NCBI GenBank assembly: GCA_021228405.1
Contig: JAJQRF010000001.1
Coordinates: 942,515 to 1,006,514 of the forward strand
Length of the DNA stretch: 64,000 nucleotides
From: Pyrinomonadaceae bacterium
GTDB lineage: Bacteria; Acidobacteriota; Blastocatellia; Pyrinomonadales; Pyrinomonadaceae
Direction: 5' to 3'
Below are positions 44,056 to 53,719 of the stretch, in pieces (positions within the stretch are counted from its first letter, which is position 1; each line of letters starts with the position of its first letter). Both the position numbers and the translations under genes were made by a program. Below the pieces are notes generated by a model. It made no database searches, was not told where the DNA came from, and saw nothing but the letters and a program-made list of their open reading frames with translations.

Positions 44056-47000
44056 ATGATTAAAGGGAAAATATTCTTATTTTTTTTAATGCTGTTCGGT
44101 CTTTCCGTCATCGGTGAGGCTCAACAAAGCATAAATATAAATACCGTGTCGAGTAATCAATACGGGCAAGTGGCTTTACCGAATACGGCTCCGTTTAATT
44201 CATTGGGCGGTTTTCAGATTGTTTGGAGAGTTCGTGAAACTGACGGCACGGGCGGGCGCAATTATGCGACCTTGTTTCAGATGACAAACGGTTTTGAAAT
44301 TATTCCAAGTATCGCCACCCCGTCCAGGCTCGACGCTTCCTTTGCGATAAGAAGCGGAGATACTCACGACGGAGCGATCTATATGACTCCGACGGATTTC
44401 ACGGACATAGTTTGTAAATTACAGTTCGATCCGGCTAATTCACGATGGACATATGAAACTTGGAAAGCCGACGGCACAGGTTATCTTTCAACCACAAAAA
44501 CCATTCAAAACACTTCCAATTTTAACCTGGGCGGAGAAACTCTGACGATCGGAGCCAGCTATTGGGGCGTGATCGGGCAAAGACTGGCGAAGGCAAAATT
44601 AAACTATTGGCGTTGGATTCAAAGAGTTGAGGCATTAGGAGTTTTTCCGACCGAAACCGCCCCGACGGGAGTTACATATCTTGCGAAATACGAGTTTGAA
44701 GGAAATGTAAGTGATACTTCGGGCAACGGATTAAACCTTACCTGGTATGGCGACGCGCCGACCTACGAGGGAGCGGCTGCGACCGGCACGGTAAAACTTT
44801 ATCCTGCCTCGTTAAGAATCACAAAAGGCAAATCGAACACCGCAACCGCTATTTATAAAAATTCAAGCGGAGTTCAACAATCGGCTCCGTTCACTTTTAC
44901 TTCAAACAATACCGGCATCGTAACGGTCGGCAATGACATTAAGGAAGTCGGGACCTCGAACAATTTGGCTTCGATCAAAGCAATCAATACGGGAACGACC
45001 ACGGTCACGGGAACATATAACGGTCTGACGACAAATCCGGTCACGATCACCGTCGACGATCCCGCCGCCGCTCCGAATGCGGTAATGTCCGGCGACAGCA
45101 ACGGAACGACATCCATTACCGCTAAGATCGGCGAACCGATCGAATTAAGCGGCGAATCTTCGACGGGTGTCAACACAGTCGAGTGGAACTGGGGAGATGG
45201 AGATAAAACGACGGATACGTTGTCGGCAACACATTCCTATTTGCAGGCAGGAACCTATTCGTTGACCTTGACCGTGAAAAACACTTCGGGAACGGCAAGT
45301 ACGAAAACCGTTACCGTCAATATTCAAAGTTTTTCCGCACCGACCGCAACTTATACAGCGACGACGGCGCAACAATTGGTCGATGCTTATAATTTATGCA
45401 ACGGCGGCGAAGAGATCGTTATTCCTGCCGGAACGACGATTACGGGACACATCGAACTTCCGAGCCGGACTTTGAGCGATTACGTAACGATCCGTTCGGG
45501 CGGAACGATGCCCGATGTGCGCGACAGAATTTCGCCAAACAGTACGCAACTGGCGACGTTAAAAGGACAATTTGTGAATGTTCCGACCTTGCGAATCAGA
45601 AACGGAGTTTCAAAATTAAGATTTATCGGGATCAACTTTCAGCCTTTTGAACAAACTACCACCGACCAGTTTTCATTGATCGAAGTAGGTGATCTGGGGC
45701 AAAGCAGTCATACGACCAATCCTTCAAAAATCATTTTTCAGCACATCGTTATGAATCCGCCTGACACGACAATGGTTCGTCATGGAATGGCGGTCGAAGG
45801 ATATAAAATAGCGATCGTTTCCAGTTGGATCGGAAACATTTTTACGAGATGTTTTCAAGGCAACGGTTGCGTCACGGACGCGAATGCTTTTTTCAGTTTG
45901 AACGGAAAGGGCGCGCACGTTTACACAAATTCCTATATCGAAGCATCGAGTGAAAATATTTTATACGGCGGTGATAATGTTTCGGTCGATGGCGGAATTC
46001 CGACCAACGTGGAAATACGGCGTTGTTATTTCTTCAAGAGAACGGCGTGGAAACCTAATCCGACACCGCTTTACAACATCAAAAACCTGATCGAGTTCAA
46101 GATCGGAAGAAGAGTCTATCTCGAAGGAAACATCTTTGAGAATCACTGGCTCGGTGCCGATGCCGGACAGCCGAATGCGATCAATATCAGTGCGATCTCG
46201 GAAGTAAACAGTCCATGGTCGGTAAATGAAGATATTATTTTCGAGAACAATAAGGTCATCAATATGCCTTCGGGCGTGCTTCTCGCGAACTCGAACGGAA
46301 CGAACGTAAGCGACTACGACACGAGGAAATCGATCAACATTAAATTCAAAAATATGTTGTTCGATAAATTTAATGAGGTCGATTACCAAAGAAGATTATT
46401 CATCACGAACGGCGTGGAAGATTCGTCCTTCGACCGTATCACTCAGATTGATACGAATCTGGCGACCGGAAGATTGGGCTTTATTGCCAGACCGAGCGAT
46501 TACCGGATTAATATAACCAATTCGATCGTCGGGATGGGAACCGATTACCAGATTTTCAGTAGTTACGGATGGGGACGCTGTGCCTTGAACTGGGGAACAG
46601 GCGGAACCGGTAATGCCGATCCCTGTACTCCGAACGGACAATGGAATGTCAGCAACAACATCTTTGTCAGGTATAACACAAACGCCTTAATCACACCTCC
46701 GGCTAACAATTGCGATGCGGCGGTCGGATTCAGTGCGGTCGGTTTCGTAAATCTGGCGGGCGGAGATTACCGTCTGACGGGAAGCGGAGCCTGTTACCAG
46801 GGACAGACAAATATCGGGGCGGATATTCCGGTTTTGGATCAAAGAACCGCCTGCACCGTTTCGGGTTTGGGAACAAGTTGCGGAACGGCACCAACCCAAA
46901 CGGCTTATTCGGTCAGAGCAGGTAATTTGTCGTTGACAACACCGATCGAAGTCGAAAACTTCGATAACGGCGGACAAGGCGTTGCTTATAACGACACAAC

Positions 47001-48024
47001 CTCGGCTCCGACGGGAAGCAGTGCTTATCGTTCAAGCCCGGTTGAAAATGTCAGTATTCAGGCAAGAGCGACTGCCAGCAACGGTTATTCCATCTTTGAA
47101 GCAAGTGCGAACGAATGGCTTGAATATACGGTTAATGTTCCGTCAACGGCAGTTTACAGTTTTGCCGTCAGATATGCTTCCGAGTTTAATAACGGTAAGT
47201 TTCATTTGGAAGTTTGCGACGCAAATGGGACAGGCGTGACAAACTGCATTTCATCTGCCCAGATGACGGCTAATTCAACCGGAAATTGGGGAGCGTTTGC
47301 CGACCTGACCACGACAATGAGCTTAACCGCCGGAAACGGTAAGATTCTTCGGCTCGTAATGGATACCAATTCGCCGGACAGTTGCGCTTGTATCGTTGCC
47401 AACTTTGACAGAATAACGGCTTCCGTATTAACGTCGCCGACCGCCCCGGGCAATCTGGTCGGAACGGTTCTTTCAACTACGTCGGTAAAACTCGACTGGA
47501 CGGATAACTCCGCTAATGAAAGCAATTTTCTTGTCCAACGCTGTACGGGTTCTACCTGCACAACATACGCGACCATTACAGGCGGAACTTTGGCAGCGAA
47601 TACGATCACGTTTACCAATACGGGATTGACCGCCGGAACGGTCTATCGCTACCGAATCGGTGCGACGAATGTCGCCGGAACCAACTATTCAAACATTATT
47701 ACGATAACCGTTGCCGCTCCGACGGCTCCGACCGGGCTGACCGCGACCGCCGCCGCCGGAAGACTGGCAAACCTGTCCTGGGCTTCTTCGGCTAATAATG
47801 TTACGAATTTTGAAGTTCAAAGATGTGCCGGAACAACCGCGACTTGCACCGGCACCAGCACGAACTGGACAAATGTTTCAACGATAATTTCCAGAACGGC
47901 GACAACCTATCAGGATTCGGGCTTGACCGCCGGAACCGCCTACCGTTACAGGATCAGAGCGGTAAACGGCGCGGGAAATTCTGCTTATACTTTAACAACT
48001 TCAACGATTACGGCTTTACCATAA
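44056..48024 (+). CDS. Large multidomain secreted protein: LamG, PKD, beta-helix, CBM6, FN3
   Basis: ATG 44056 follows AAAAGGAG and opens a signal peptide ending VIGEAQ; earlier ATGs in frame from 43972 are not used. The 1322-residue product has in order a concanavalin/LamG-like domain (about 25-220), a BIg2-like domain, a PKD domain (VEWNWGDGDKTTDTLSATHSY is its core), a parallel beta-helix of pectate-lyase type (about 470-930), a CBM6-like domain (IEVENFDNGGQG, EWLEYTVNVP) and two FN3 domains. The order suggests a polysaccharide-binding or -cleaving surface enzyme. I cannot point to catalytic residues. No sorting signal is visible at the C-terminus. Confidence 0.85.
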   Translation: MIKGKIFLFFLMLFGLSVIGEAQQSININTVSSNQYGQVALPNTAPFNSLGGFQIVWRVRETDGTGGRNYATLFQMTNGFEIIPSIATPSRLDASFAIRSGDTHDGAIYMTPTDFTDIVCKLQFDPANSRWTYETWKADGTGYLSTTKTIQNTSNFNLGGETLTIGASYWGVIGQRLAKAKLNYWRWIQRVEALGVFPTETAPTGVTYLAKYEFEGNVSDTSGNGLNLTWYGDAPTYEGAAATGTVKLYPASLRITKGKSNTATAIYKNSSGVQQSAPFTFTSNNTGIVTVGNDIKEVGTSNNLASIKAINTGTTTVTGTYNGLTTNPVTITVDDPAAAPNAVMSGDSNGTTSITAKIGEPIELSGESSTGVNTVEWNWGDGDKTTDTLSATHSYLQAGTYSLTLTVKNTSGTASTKTVTVNIQSFSAPTATYTATTAQQLVDAYNLCNGGEEIVIPAGTTITGHIELPSRTLSDYVTIRSGGTMPDVRDRISPNSTQLATLKGQFVNVPTLRIRNGVSKLRFIGINFQPFEQTTTDQFSLIEVGDLGQSSHTTNPSKIIFQHIVMNPPDTTMVRHGMAVEGYKIAIVSSWIGNIFTRCFQGNGCVTDANAFFSLNGKGAHVYTNSYIEASSENILYGGDNVSVDGGIPTNVEIRRCYFFKRTAWKPNPTPLYNIKNLIEFKIGRRVYLEGNIFENHWLGADAGQPNAINISAISEVNSPWSVNEDIIFENNKVINMPSGVLLANSNGTNVSDYDTRKSINIKFKNMLFDKFNEVDYQRRLFITNGVEDSSFDRITQIDTNLATGRLGFIARPSDYRINITNSIVGMGTDYQIFSSYGWGRCALNWGTGGTGNADPCTPNGQWNVSNNIFVRYNTNALITPPANNCDAAVGFSAVGFVNLAGGDYRLTGSGACYQGQTNIGADIPVLDQRTACTVSGLGTSCGTAPTQTAYSVRAGNLSLTTPIEVENFDNGGQGVAYNDTTSAPTGSSAYRSSPVENVSIQARATASNGYSIFEASANEWLEYTVNVPSTAVYSFAVRYASEFNNGKFHLEVCDANGTGVTNCISSAQMTANSTGNWGAFADLTTTMSLTAGNGKILRLVMDTNSPDSCACIVANFDRITASVLTSPTAPGNLVGTVLSTTSVKLDWTDNSANESNFLVQRCTGSTCTTYATITGGTLAANTITFTNTGLTAGTVYRYRIGATNVAGTNYSNIITITVAAPTAPTGLTATAAAGRLANLSWASSANNVTNFEVQRCAGTTATCTGTSTNWTNVSTIISRTATTYQDSGLTAGTAYRYRIRAVNGAGNSAYTLTTSTITALP

Positions 48025-48058
48025 TTGGACGAACCGTTTTATTCGTGCGGTTTTCATA

Positions 48059-48096
48059 AAAAGAGGCGTTCGGGAAATTTCCCGAACGCCTCTTTT
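48059..48096 (+). terminator. Bidirectional terminator, 19-bp perfect palindrome
   Basis: AAAAGAGGCGTTCGGGAAA is followed at once by its exact complement. It lies between the convergent secreted-protein and thiolase genes and should serve both. Confidence 0.92.
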
Positions 48097-48151
48097 GCTG
48101 TTTTATAAGCTAAATCAGCTCGTGTTTTGGCACGAATCTTAAAGTTTTCAA

Positions 48152-49333
48152 TTAATCCATTCTTTCAAAAATGCCCGCCGCGCCCATACCGCCGCCGACG
48201 CACATCGTGACCATTCCGTAACGACCGCCGGTGCGTTTGAGTTCCTGCAAAACGGTTGCGGTCAGTTTCGCGCCGGTACAGCCCAAAGGATGCCCGAGGG
48301 CGACCGCACCGCCGTTGACGTTGACTTTGGCAGGGTTCATTTCGAGCACCTTCATTACCGAAAGTCCTTGCGCCGCAAAAGCTTCGTTGAGTTCGATCAC
48401 GTCGATCTGATCGAGCGTCAAACCTGCCATTTTCAGAGCCTTCGGAATTGCGTAAACCGGACCGATGCCCATTTCTTCGGGCAGACAGCCCGCCGTCGCA
48501 AACGAAACGAAGCGTGCGAGCGGTTTCAAACCCAATTCATTCGCTTTATCGAGCGACATAATGACAGCCGCCGCCGCGCCGTCCGACATCTGCGAAGAAT
48601 TTCCCGCCGTGACCGTTCCTTTGACGTGAAAAACGGGCTTCAGTTTTGCAAAACCTTCGATTGAAGCATCGTAACGAACGCCTTCGTCCGTGTCGAAAAC
48701 GACTTCCTTACGGCGCACGCGACCTTTTTCGTCAAATTCGTCAACAAAAACCGTCATCGGCACGATCTCGTCCTTGAACTTTCCGCTTTGAATCGCCGCC
48801 GCCGCTTTTTGATGCGATGCGAGTGAAAATTCGTCTGCCTGTTCACGCGTGATCTCGTATTTTCGCGCCAGATTTTCCGCCGTCAAACCCATATTCAGAT
48901 AGTAATCGGGATAGGTGTCAACAATGCGCGGATTCGGACGCACGACGTTTCCGCCCATCGGAATCATCGACATCGTTTCGAGTCCGCCCGCGACGATAAC
49001 TTCCGCGCCGCCCGATTTGATTCTGTCCGCCGCCAGCGCGATCGTCTGCAAACCCGACGAACAATAACGATTGACCGTCATCGCCGAAACTTCGACCGGT
49101 AAGCCGGCTTCGATTGCCGAAGTCCGCGCCACGTTCATTCCCTGCTCGGCTTCGGGAAACGCGCAACCCATAATCACATCGTCGATCTGCGACAAATCCA
49201 GATTTTCGACGCGCTTGACCGCTTCCGCAATCGCCGCCGCGCCGAGATCGTCGGGACGCGTGTTTTTCAAAGTTCCCTTCGGTGCCTTTCCGACAGCCGT
49301 CCGCACGGCTGATACGATAACTGCTTCTTTCAT
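48152..49333 (-). CDS. Acetyl-CoA acetyltransferase/3-ketoacyl-CoA thiolase
   Basis: The 393-residue thiolase has the acyl-accepting Cys91 in [10 protein letters not shown], His348 in GHPLGCTGA and the second cysteine Cys378 in MCVGGGMG. All catalytic residues are in place. It performs the last beta-oxidation step or the reverse condensation. The chain-length preference (FadA or AtoB type) is not decidable by eye. The start ATG 49333 follows GGAGAAAA. Its promoter has the same operator as the acyl-CoA dehydrogenase gene 6 kb away. No hydratase/dehydrogenase partner is adjacent. Confidence 0.95.
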   Translation of the reverse strand: MKEAVIVSAVRTAVGKAPKGTLKNTRPDDLGAAAIAEAVKRVENLDLSQIDDVIMGCAFPEAEQGMNVARTSAIEAGLPVEVSAMTVNRYCSSGLQTIALAADRIKSGGAEVIVAGGLETMSMIPMGGNVVRPNPRIVDTYPDYYLNMGLTAENLARKYEITREQADEFSLASHQKAAAAIQSGKFKDEIVPMTVFVDEFDEKGRVRRKEVVFDTDEGVRYDASIEGFAKLKPVFHVKGTVTAGNSSQMSDGAAAAVIMSLDKANELGLKPLARFVSFATAGCLPEEMGIGPVYAIPKALKMAGLTLDQIDVIELNEAFAAQGLSVMKVLEMNPAKVNVNGGAVALGHPLGCTGAKLTATVLQELKRTGGRYGMVTMCVGGGMGAAGIFERMD

Positions 49334-49357
49334 ATTTTTCTCCGCTTTTATTATTCA

Positions 49358-49384
49358 CTTATAAAATGAGTGAATGTTCATTCA
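49358..49384 (-). promoter_or_regulatory. FadR-like operator and -10 box, thiolase gene
   Basis: The palindrome TGAGTGAATGTTCATTCA (49367-49384) matches the one at 43438 in 16 of 18 positions. On the minus strand it ends three bases before TATAAG (49363-49358), nearly the same offset as at the dehydrogenase promoter. Confidence 0.8.
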
Positions 49385-49589
49385 TTTCCATAATATACAC
49401 AAATTCATAACTTTTTCCTAATGTTTTTCTGTCGGATTTTCAAATATTTTCATTTTCAGAGTTATTGAAATTGAAAATAATTCTTTTTGCAGATAAAAAT
49501 CTCCGTTTCGCAGAACGATTTCGCCGCTTTGCATAATAGTTTTACGTTCGATTACATTTCCCGGCAATTTGGTTTTATGCTTTATTTCG

Positions 49590-50501
49590 ATGAAGCAAAA
49601 TTGTATCGAAACGATCGGATTGACGCATAAGTTTTCGGCTGACGAAACGGCTTTGAGTAATATCAATTTGCAGGTTCAGACACAAAGTATCTACGGTTTT
49701 TTAGGTCCGAACGGCGCGGGCAAAACGACGACCTTAAAATTGATCCTGGGATTGCTCAAAAAACAGCAGGGCGAAATTCTCGTTTTCGGCGAACCGTTCG
49801 AGCGCAACCGTGTGGAGATTTTGAAAAAGATCGGCTCGATGATCGAAAGTCCTTCGATTTACGGGCATTTGACGGCGACGGAAAACTTGCGCGTTTTGCA
49901 GAAGGTTTATAATTGCCCGAAAAGCCGTATCGCGGAAGTTTTGGAGCTTGTCGGTTTGTCGAAAACGGGCAGTAAAAAAGCGAGTCATTTTTCGCTCGGA
50001 ATGAAACAGCGTTTGAGCATTGCGATTGCGCTTCTGCATCATCCGTCTTTGTTGATCCTCGATGAACCGACCAACGGTTTAGACCCGAACGGCATTATCG
50101 AAATCCGCGAACTTTTGAAGGATTTGGCGAATAAAGAAGGAATCACCATTTTGATTTCGAGCCATATTTTGTCCGAGATCGAAAAACTGGTCACGCACGT
50201 GGGCATCATCAATCTCGGCAAACTTCTGTTTCAGGGAACGCTTCCCGAACTCGTCAGCAAACAACAGCAATCTTCATTTATCGTTTTTCAGACGAGCGAT
50301 AACGGGAAAGCCCTGCAAATCTTTGAAAAAAACAAGATCGATTGCCGGATCGAACAGGAAAGAATTTTTGCTTCGCCGCTTGAAAATGAAAAGATCGCGC
50401 GGATCAATGAGCAGTTGGTTTTGAGCCGGATCGATGTTTACGCAATTCAGAAAAAACAAAACGATTTGGAAGCAATATTTTTCGACGTTCTCAAAAATTA
50501 A
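49590..50501 (+). CDS. ABC transporter ATPase, BcrA-type
   Basis: The product from ATG 49590 has 303 residues; a TTG at 49569 adds seven. It has Walker A GPNGAGKTT, a Q-loop, the signature FSLGMKQR, Walker B LLILDEPTNGLDP and the H-switch ISSHILSEIEK. The C-terminal 80 residues are the typical regulatory extension of bacitracin/lantibiotic-type exporters. It would energise the ABC-2 permease encoded two bases downstream. A LytS-type kinase and LytTR regulator complete the cluster. Lantibiotic or peptide immunity, or envelope-stress response, is plausible by context. Confidence 0.92.
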   Translation: MKQNCIETIGLTHKFSADETALSNINLQVQTQSIYGFLGPNGAGKTTTLKLILGLLKKQQGEILVFGEPFERNRVEILKKIGSMIESPSIYGHLTATENLRVLQKVYNCPKSRIAEVLELVGLSKTGSKKASHFSLGMKQRLSIAIALLHHPSLLILDEPTNGLDPNGIIEIRELLKDLANKEGITILISSHILSEIEKLVTHVGIINLGKLLFQGTLPELVSKQQQSSFIVFQTSDNGKALQIFEKNKIDCRIEQERIFASPLENEKIARINEQLVLSRIDVYAIQKKQNDLEAIFFDVLKN

Positions 50502-50503
50502 TT

Positions 50504-51280
50504 ATGAATTTTATCAACAGTTTTCAGAGTGAATGGCTTAAAAAGAAACGTTCGCTGGCATCGTGGCTGGTTTTTGCCGGAGCATTTTTTACGCCGCTGA
50601 TAATCCTCACGGCGCGGATAAAAAACTATGACAAATTGCCTGCGCTTTACGTTTCCGAAGATTTTTGGGTAAGACTCTGGTATCAAACATGGGAATCGAT
50701 GGCGGCTTTTCTTTTGCCGATCGGCATTATTCTGGCGACGGGTTTGATCGCGCAGATCGAATATAAAAACAACGCCTGGAAACAACTTCATACCACGCCG
50801 CAAAATTACGCGACGATCTTCTTTGCCAAAATGCTGGTAATTTTGATTATGATGATTCAGGTTTTCGTGCTCTTTAATGCCGCGATGTATCTGTCGGCGG
50901 TCATTCCTGCGCTCATTTTCAAAAGTATTCCTTACCCGACCGCGCCGATTCCCTTTCAGCAATTTTTGCAGGAAAATCTCAACTTTTTCATCGATTGTCT
51001 GCCGATTCTGGCGTTGCAGTTTTTGATAAGTTTACAGTTCAAGAATTTTCTCGTTCCCGTCGGGGTCGGGTTTGCCATCTGGTTTCTCGGGCTCGGGATG
51101 AATGCGTGGGAATACAGTTTTATTTTTCCGTATATTCATTCGACGCTCGATTTTTTGAAAAGTTCGGGAAATATGAAACGCGAGCTTCCCGTTAATCTCC
51201 AACTGCTTGCAGGTAGTTATTTTGTCGTCATCACGATCATAAGCTACATTCTTTATGTGACGAAAAGCGAAAAGGGATAA
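50504..51280 (+). CDS. ABC-2 type permease
   Basis: The 258-residue protein has six membrane helices, with an early charged turn (SEWLKKKRSLASWLVFAGAF) and a last helix VVITIISYILYV. This is the layout of BcrB/LanE-like permeases paired with BcrA-type ATPases. The start ATG 50504 is two bases after the ATPase stop, so they are translationally coupled. It would move a hydrophobic peptide or lipid. Confidence 0.88.
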   Translation: MNFINSFQSEWLKKKRSLASWLVFAGAFFTPLIILTARIKNYDKLPALYVSEDFWVRLWYQTWESMAAFLLPIGIILATGLIAQIEYKNNAWKQLHTTPQNYATIFFAKMLVILIMMIQVFVLFNAAMYLSAVIPALIFKSIPYPTAPIPFQQFLQENLNFFIDCLPILALQFLISLQFKNFLVPVGVGFAIWFLGLGMNAWEYSFIFPYIHSTLDFLKSSGNMKRELPVNLQLLAGSYFVVITIISYILYVTKSEKG

Positions 51281-51288
51281 AGCGTAAA

Positions 51289-52320
51289 ATGAAAAAATCT
51301 TTCGTGATATTGATAAATCTCGGCTACTGGCTGTTATATTTACTGCTTTTAGCCGTCGTATTTGCCGCCGTCACGGTTCAGATCAGGGAAAAACTCAGTT
51401 GGTTTTCGCTTTTTCCGATCATATTTCTCTATCTTGCGCCGAATATCGTCGCGTTTTATATTTCTTATTTTCTTCTTTTTCCGAAGTTTTTGTTTCGCAA
51501 AAAGATTGCCGCGCTGATCGTTTTCGGTATTGCAGCCTGTGTAATTTCCGCATTTTCGGTCAGTTTTATTTCAGTTTTCTTTTACGGTTTTGACCAACCC
51601 GTTTTCCGCGATTTGCGTGAATTTGCCGGTTTTTTTTTCTTTTTGACCTTGATCGCCGCCGTTCACGCCGGAATTGCACTGGTCATCCGAGGTTTTATTC
51701 AATGGTTTGACGAGATAAAACTTAAGGAAGAGTTTGCCGCCAAAAATTACGAGATGGAATCAGCCTTGATAAAATCGCAGATCAACCCGCATTTTTTGTT
51801 CAATACGATCAATAATATCGATTTTCTGATCGCGAAAGACGCGCCGAAAGCCTCGGAATATCTGAACAAGCTTTCCGACATTTTGCGTTATATGGTTTAT
51901 GACACAAAGAATGAAAAGATCGCGCTCTCAAAGGAACTCGATTACATCAGAAAATATCTCGAACTCCAGAAAATCCGCACGGTAAATCCCGACTACATAA
52001 ATTTTGAAGTCGGCGGCGAAGCGGAAAGCCTGACGGTTGCGCCGATGATATTTTTTCCGTTCATCGAAAACGCCTTCAAGCACACGGAAAATAATAAACA
52101 GACGAATAAGATCAGGATCGAAATTTCGGTCGAAGCCGGAAAGATCGTCTTTGAATGTGAGAACAGTTATCAAAAAACCGCTGACAATCACGCTTACGGC
52201 GGTGTGGGAAATGAACTTATCGAAAGACGTTTGATGATATTATATCCCGCGAAACACTCGCTCGAAACGACGAATGAGGACGGGATTTATAAGGTAAAAT
52301 TAACGCTGAATGAAAATTAA
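51289..52320 (+). CDS. LytS-type sensor histidine kinase
   Basis: Residues 8-150 contain four membrane helices (IIFLYLAPNIVAFYISYFLL is one). A coiled linker leads to the His_kinase domain with the phospho-acceptor in QINPHFLFNTINNIDF, then an HATPase (PMIFFPFIENAFKH, GGVGNELIERRL). Short intramembrane sensors of this kind read envelope state or peptides. The stop overlaps the regulator start by 11 bases. The ABC transporter upstream is the likely target or co-sensor. Confidence 0.92.
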   Translation: MKKSFVILINLGYWLLYLLLLAVVFAAVTVQIREKLSWFSLFPIIFLYLAPNIVAFYISYFLLFPKFLFRKKIAALIVFGIAACVISAFSVSFISVFFYGFDQPVFRDLREFAGFFFFLTLIAAVHAGIALVIRGFIQWFDEIKLKEEFAAKNYEMESALIKSQINPHFLFNTINNIDFLIAKDAPKASEYLNKLSDILRYMVYDTKNEKIALSKELDYIRKYLELQKIRTVNPDYINFEVGGEAESLTVAPMIFFPFIENAFKHTENNKQTNKIRIEISVEAGKIVFECENSYQKTADNHAYGGVGNELIERRLMILYPAKHSLETTNEDGIYKVKLTLNEN

Positions 52321-52999
52321 CTGCATCATTATCGAAGACGAACCGCTCGCGCTCGAACGGATGAAGGAATTTGTTTTGAAACTTTCCTTCCTGAATCTGC
52401 TCGCGGTTTTCGATAATGCCGTCGATGCGCTCGTTTTTTTGAAAACGAACAAAGTCGATTTGATCTTTCTGGACATTAATCTGGGCGATTTTTCGGGCAT
52501 CCGGTTTCTCGAAACTTCCGCCGTGAAAAGTCAGGTAATTTTTACGACCGCTTATCAGGAATACGCGCTCAAAGGTTACGATCTGAAGGTTGCCGATTAT
52601 CTGCTGAAACCTTTTACTTTTGAAAGATTCGTGCAGGCGGTTGACCGCGCAATCGAGCATCTGCCGAAAAAACCAAATGCCGCCGCGCCGCGCAATTTCA
52701 TCTTCGTCAAAACCGAAAACCGTCTGGAAAAAGTTCTTCTCAAGGAAATAATCTACATCGAAGGAATGCGCGATTACCGGCGGATTCACACCGCCGCCAA
52801 ACGAATTATGACGCTCCAGACCTTTGCCGAACTGGAACGCCAAATCCCGCCGAAAATCGTCTGCCGCGTTCATAAATCATATATGGTCGCGCTCGCACAG
52901 ATCGATTCAATCGAAAAAAACGGCATCAAGATTAAAGATAAAACTATCCCCATCTCGGAAACATACAAAAAAAACTTTTTCGCGCTCATCAATCATTAA
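52310..52999 (+). CDS. LytTR-family response regulator
   Basis: The 229-residue protein has a receiver domain with IIEDEP and Asp55 (LIFLDINLGDF), then a LytTR DNA-binding domain (IIYIEGMRDYRRIHT, VCRVHKSYMVAL). It is the partner of the LytS-type kinase, with which it overlaps by 11 bases. LytTR regulators bind direct repeats in promoters, here perhaps that of the ABC operon itself, although I see no clear repeat before 49590. Confidence 0.93.
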   Translation: MKINCIIIEDEPLALERMKEFVLKLSFLNLLAVFDNAVDALVFLKTNKVDLIFLDINLGDFSGIRFLETSAVKSQVIFTTAYQEYALKGYDLKVADYLLKPFTFERFVQAVDRAIEHLPKKPNAAAPRNFIFVKTENRLEKVLLKEIIYIEGMRDYRRIHTAAKRIMTLQTFAELERQIPPKIVCRVHKSYMVALAQIDSIEKNGIKIKDKTIPISETYKKNFFALINH

Positions 53000-53043
53000 C
53001 CGGCAATTTCTGCGAACGCTTTTTGCTCCGATCAAAACAAAAA

Positions 53044-53079
53044 ACATCGGCGCGAAATATAAATATCCCGCGCCGATGT
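53044..53079 (+). terminator. Hairpin after the ABC/two-component operon
   Basis: ACATCGGCGCG pairs with CGCGCCGATGT around 14 bases; no T run follows. Likely the end of the operon. Confidence 0.6.
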
Positions 53080-53194
53080 CCGACAAGCATTAGCCTGTCT
53101 AGGGTTGGCACCTTAGCATTAAACTTAGCGTGTTTGGCAGACATTCACAAGGCGTTAATTGATTTTGTCTTTGCCCGGATGGTTTAATTTTCTT

Positions 53195-53719
53195 ATGAGT
53201 TCGATTAAATTACGCACCGCAAATATTAATGACCTGAAGCTCTTACGGCATTGGGATAAACAACCGCACGTAATCGAATCGGGAGTTGAAGACTGGGATT
53301 GGGAAAATCAGATCGGCAAAAATTACGATTGGCGCGAATCTTTGATCGCCGAACTCGACGGTCGCCCGATCGGATTTATGGAAATTATCGACCCTTTTCT
53401 CGACGAAGAGCATTATTGGGGTGAAAACATCGCGCCGAATCTTCGCGCGGTCGATATTTGGATCGGCGAAAAAGAAGATTTGGGTAAAGGCTACGGCACG
53501 ACGATGATGAAACTCGCGCTCGAAAAATGCTTTGCACTGCCCGAAGTTACGGCGGTCATCATCGATCCGCTTGCTTCAAACAAAGACGCGCACAGATTTT
53601 ACGAGCGTTTAGGCTTTAAGTTCGTCGAAGAAAGAAGTTTCGACGAAGACGATTGTTTCGTTTACAGGTTGGAGCGCGAAGACTGGATCAAGATAACTGA
53701 AAATACTGAAAAATTATGA
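53195..53719 (+). CDS. AAC(6')-like GNAT acetyltransferase
   Basis: ATG 53195 gives 174 residues; an in-frame TTG at 53159 is less likely. The protein follows the AAC(6')-Ib pattern: LRHWDKQPHVIE near the N-terminus, GRPIGFMEI, then LRAVDIWIGEKEDLGKGYGT, where GKGYGT is the acetyl-CoA loop, and IDPLASNKDAHRFYERLGF. Enzymes of this group acetylate aminoglycosides at the 6' amine, but related GNATs act on other amines. The stop overlaps the start of the metallo-beta-lactamase gene as ATGA. There is no signal peptide. Resistance is plausible but unproven. Confidence 0.8.
   Translation: MSSIKLRTANINDLKLLRHWDKQPHVIESGVEDWDWENQIGKNYDWRESLIAELDGRPIGFMEIIDPFLDEEHYWGENIAPNLRAVDIWIGEKEDLGKGYGTTMMKLALEKCFALPEVTAVIIDPLASNKDAHRFYERLGFKFVEERSFDEDDCFVYRLEREDWIKITENTEKL

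Noticed and set aside
53085..53170. Integron attC-like site before the AAC(6')/lactamase pair
   Set aside because: A weak TGTCT/AGACA pairing and GGCGTTAATTG are present, but the RYYYAAC and GTTRRRY core sites do not fit, and no integrase gene is in view.
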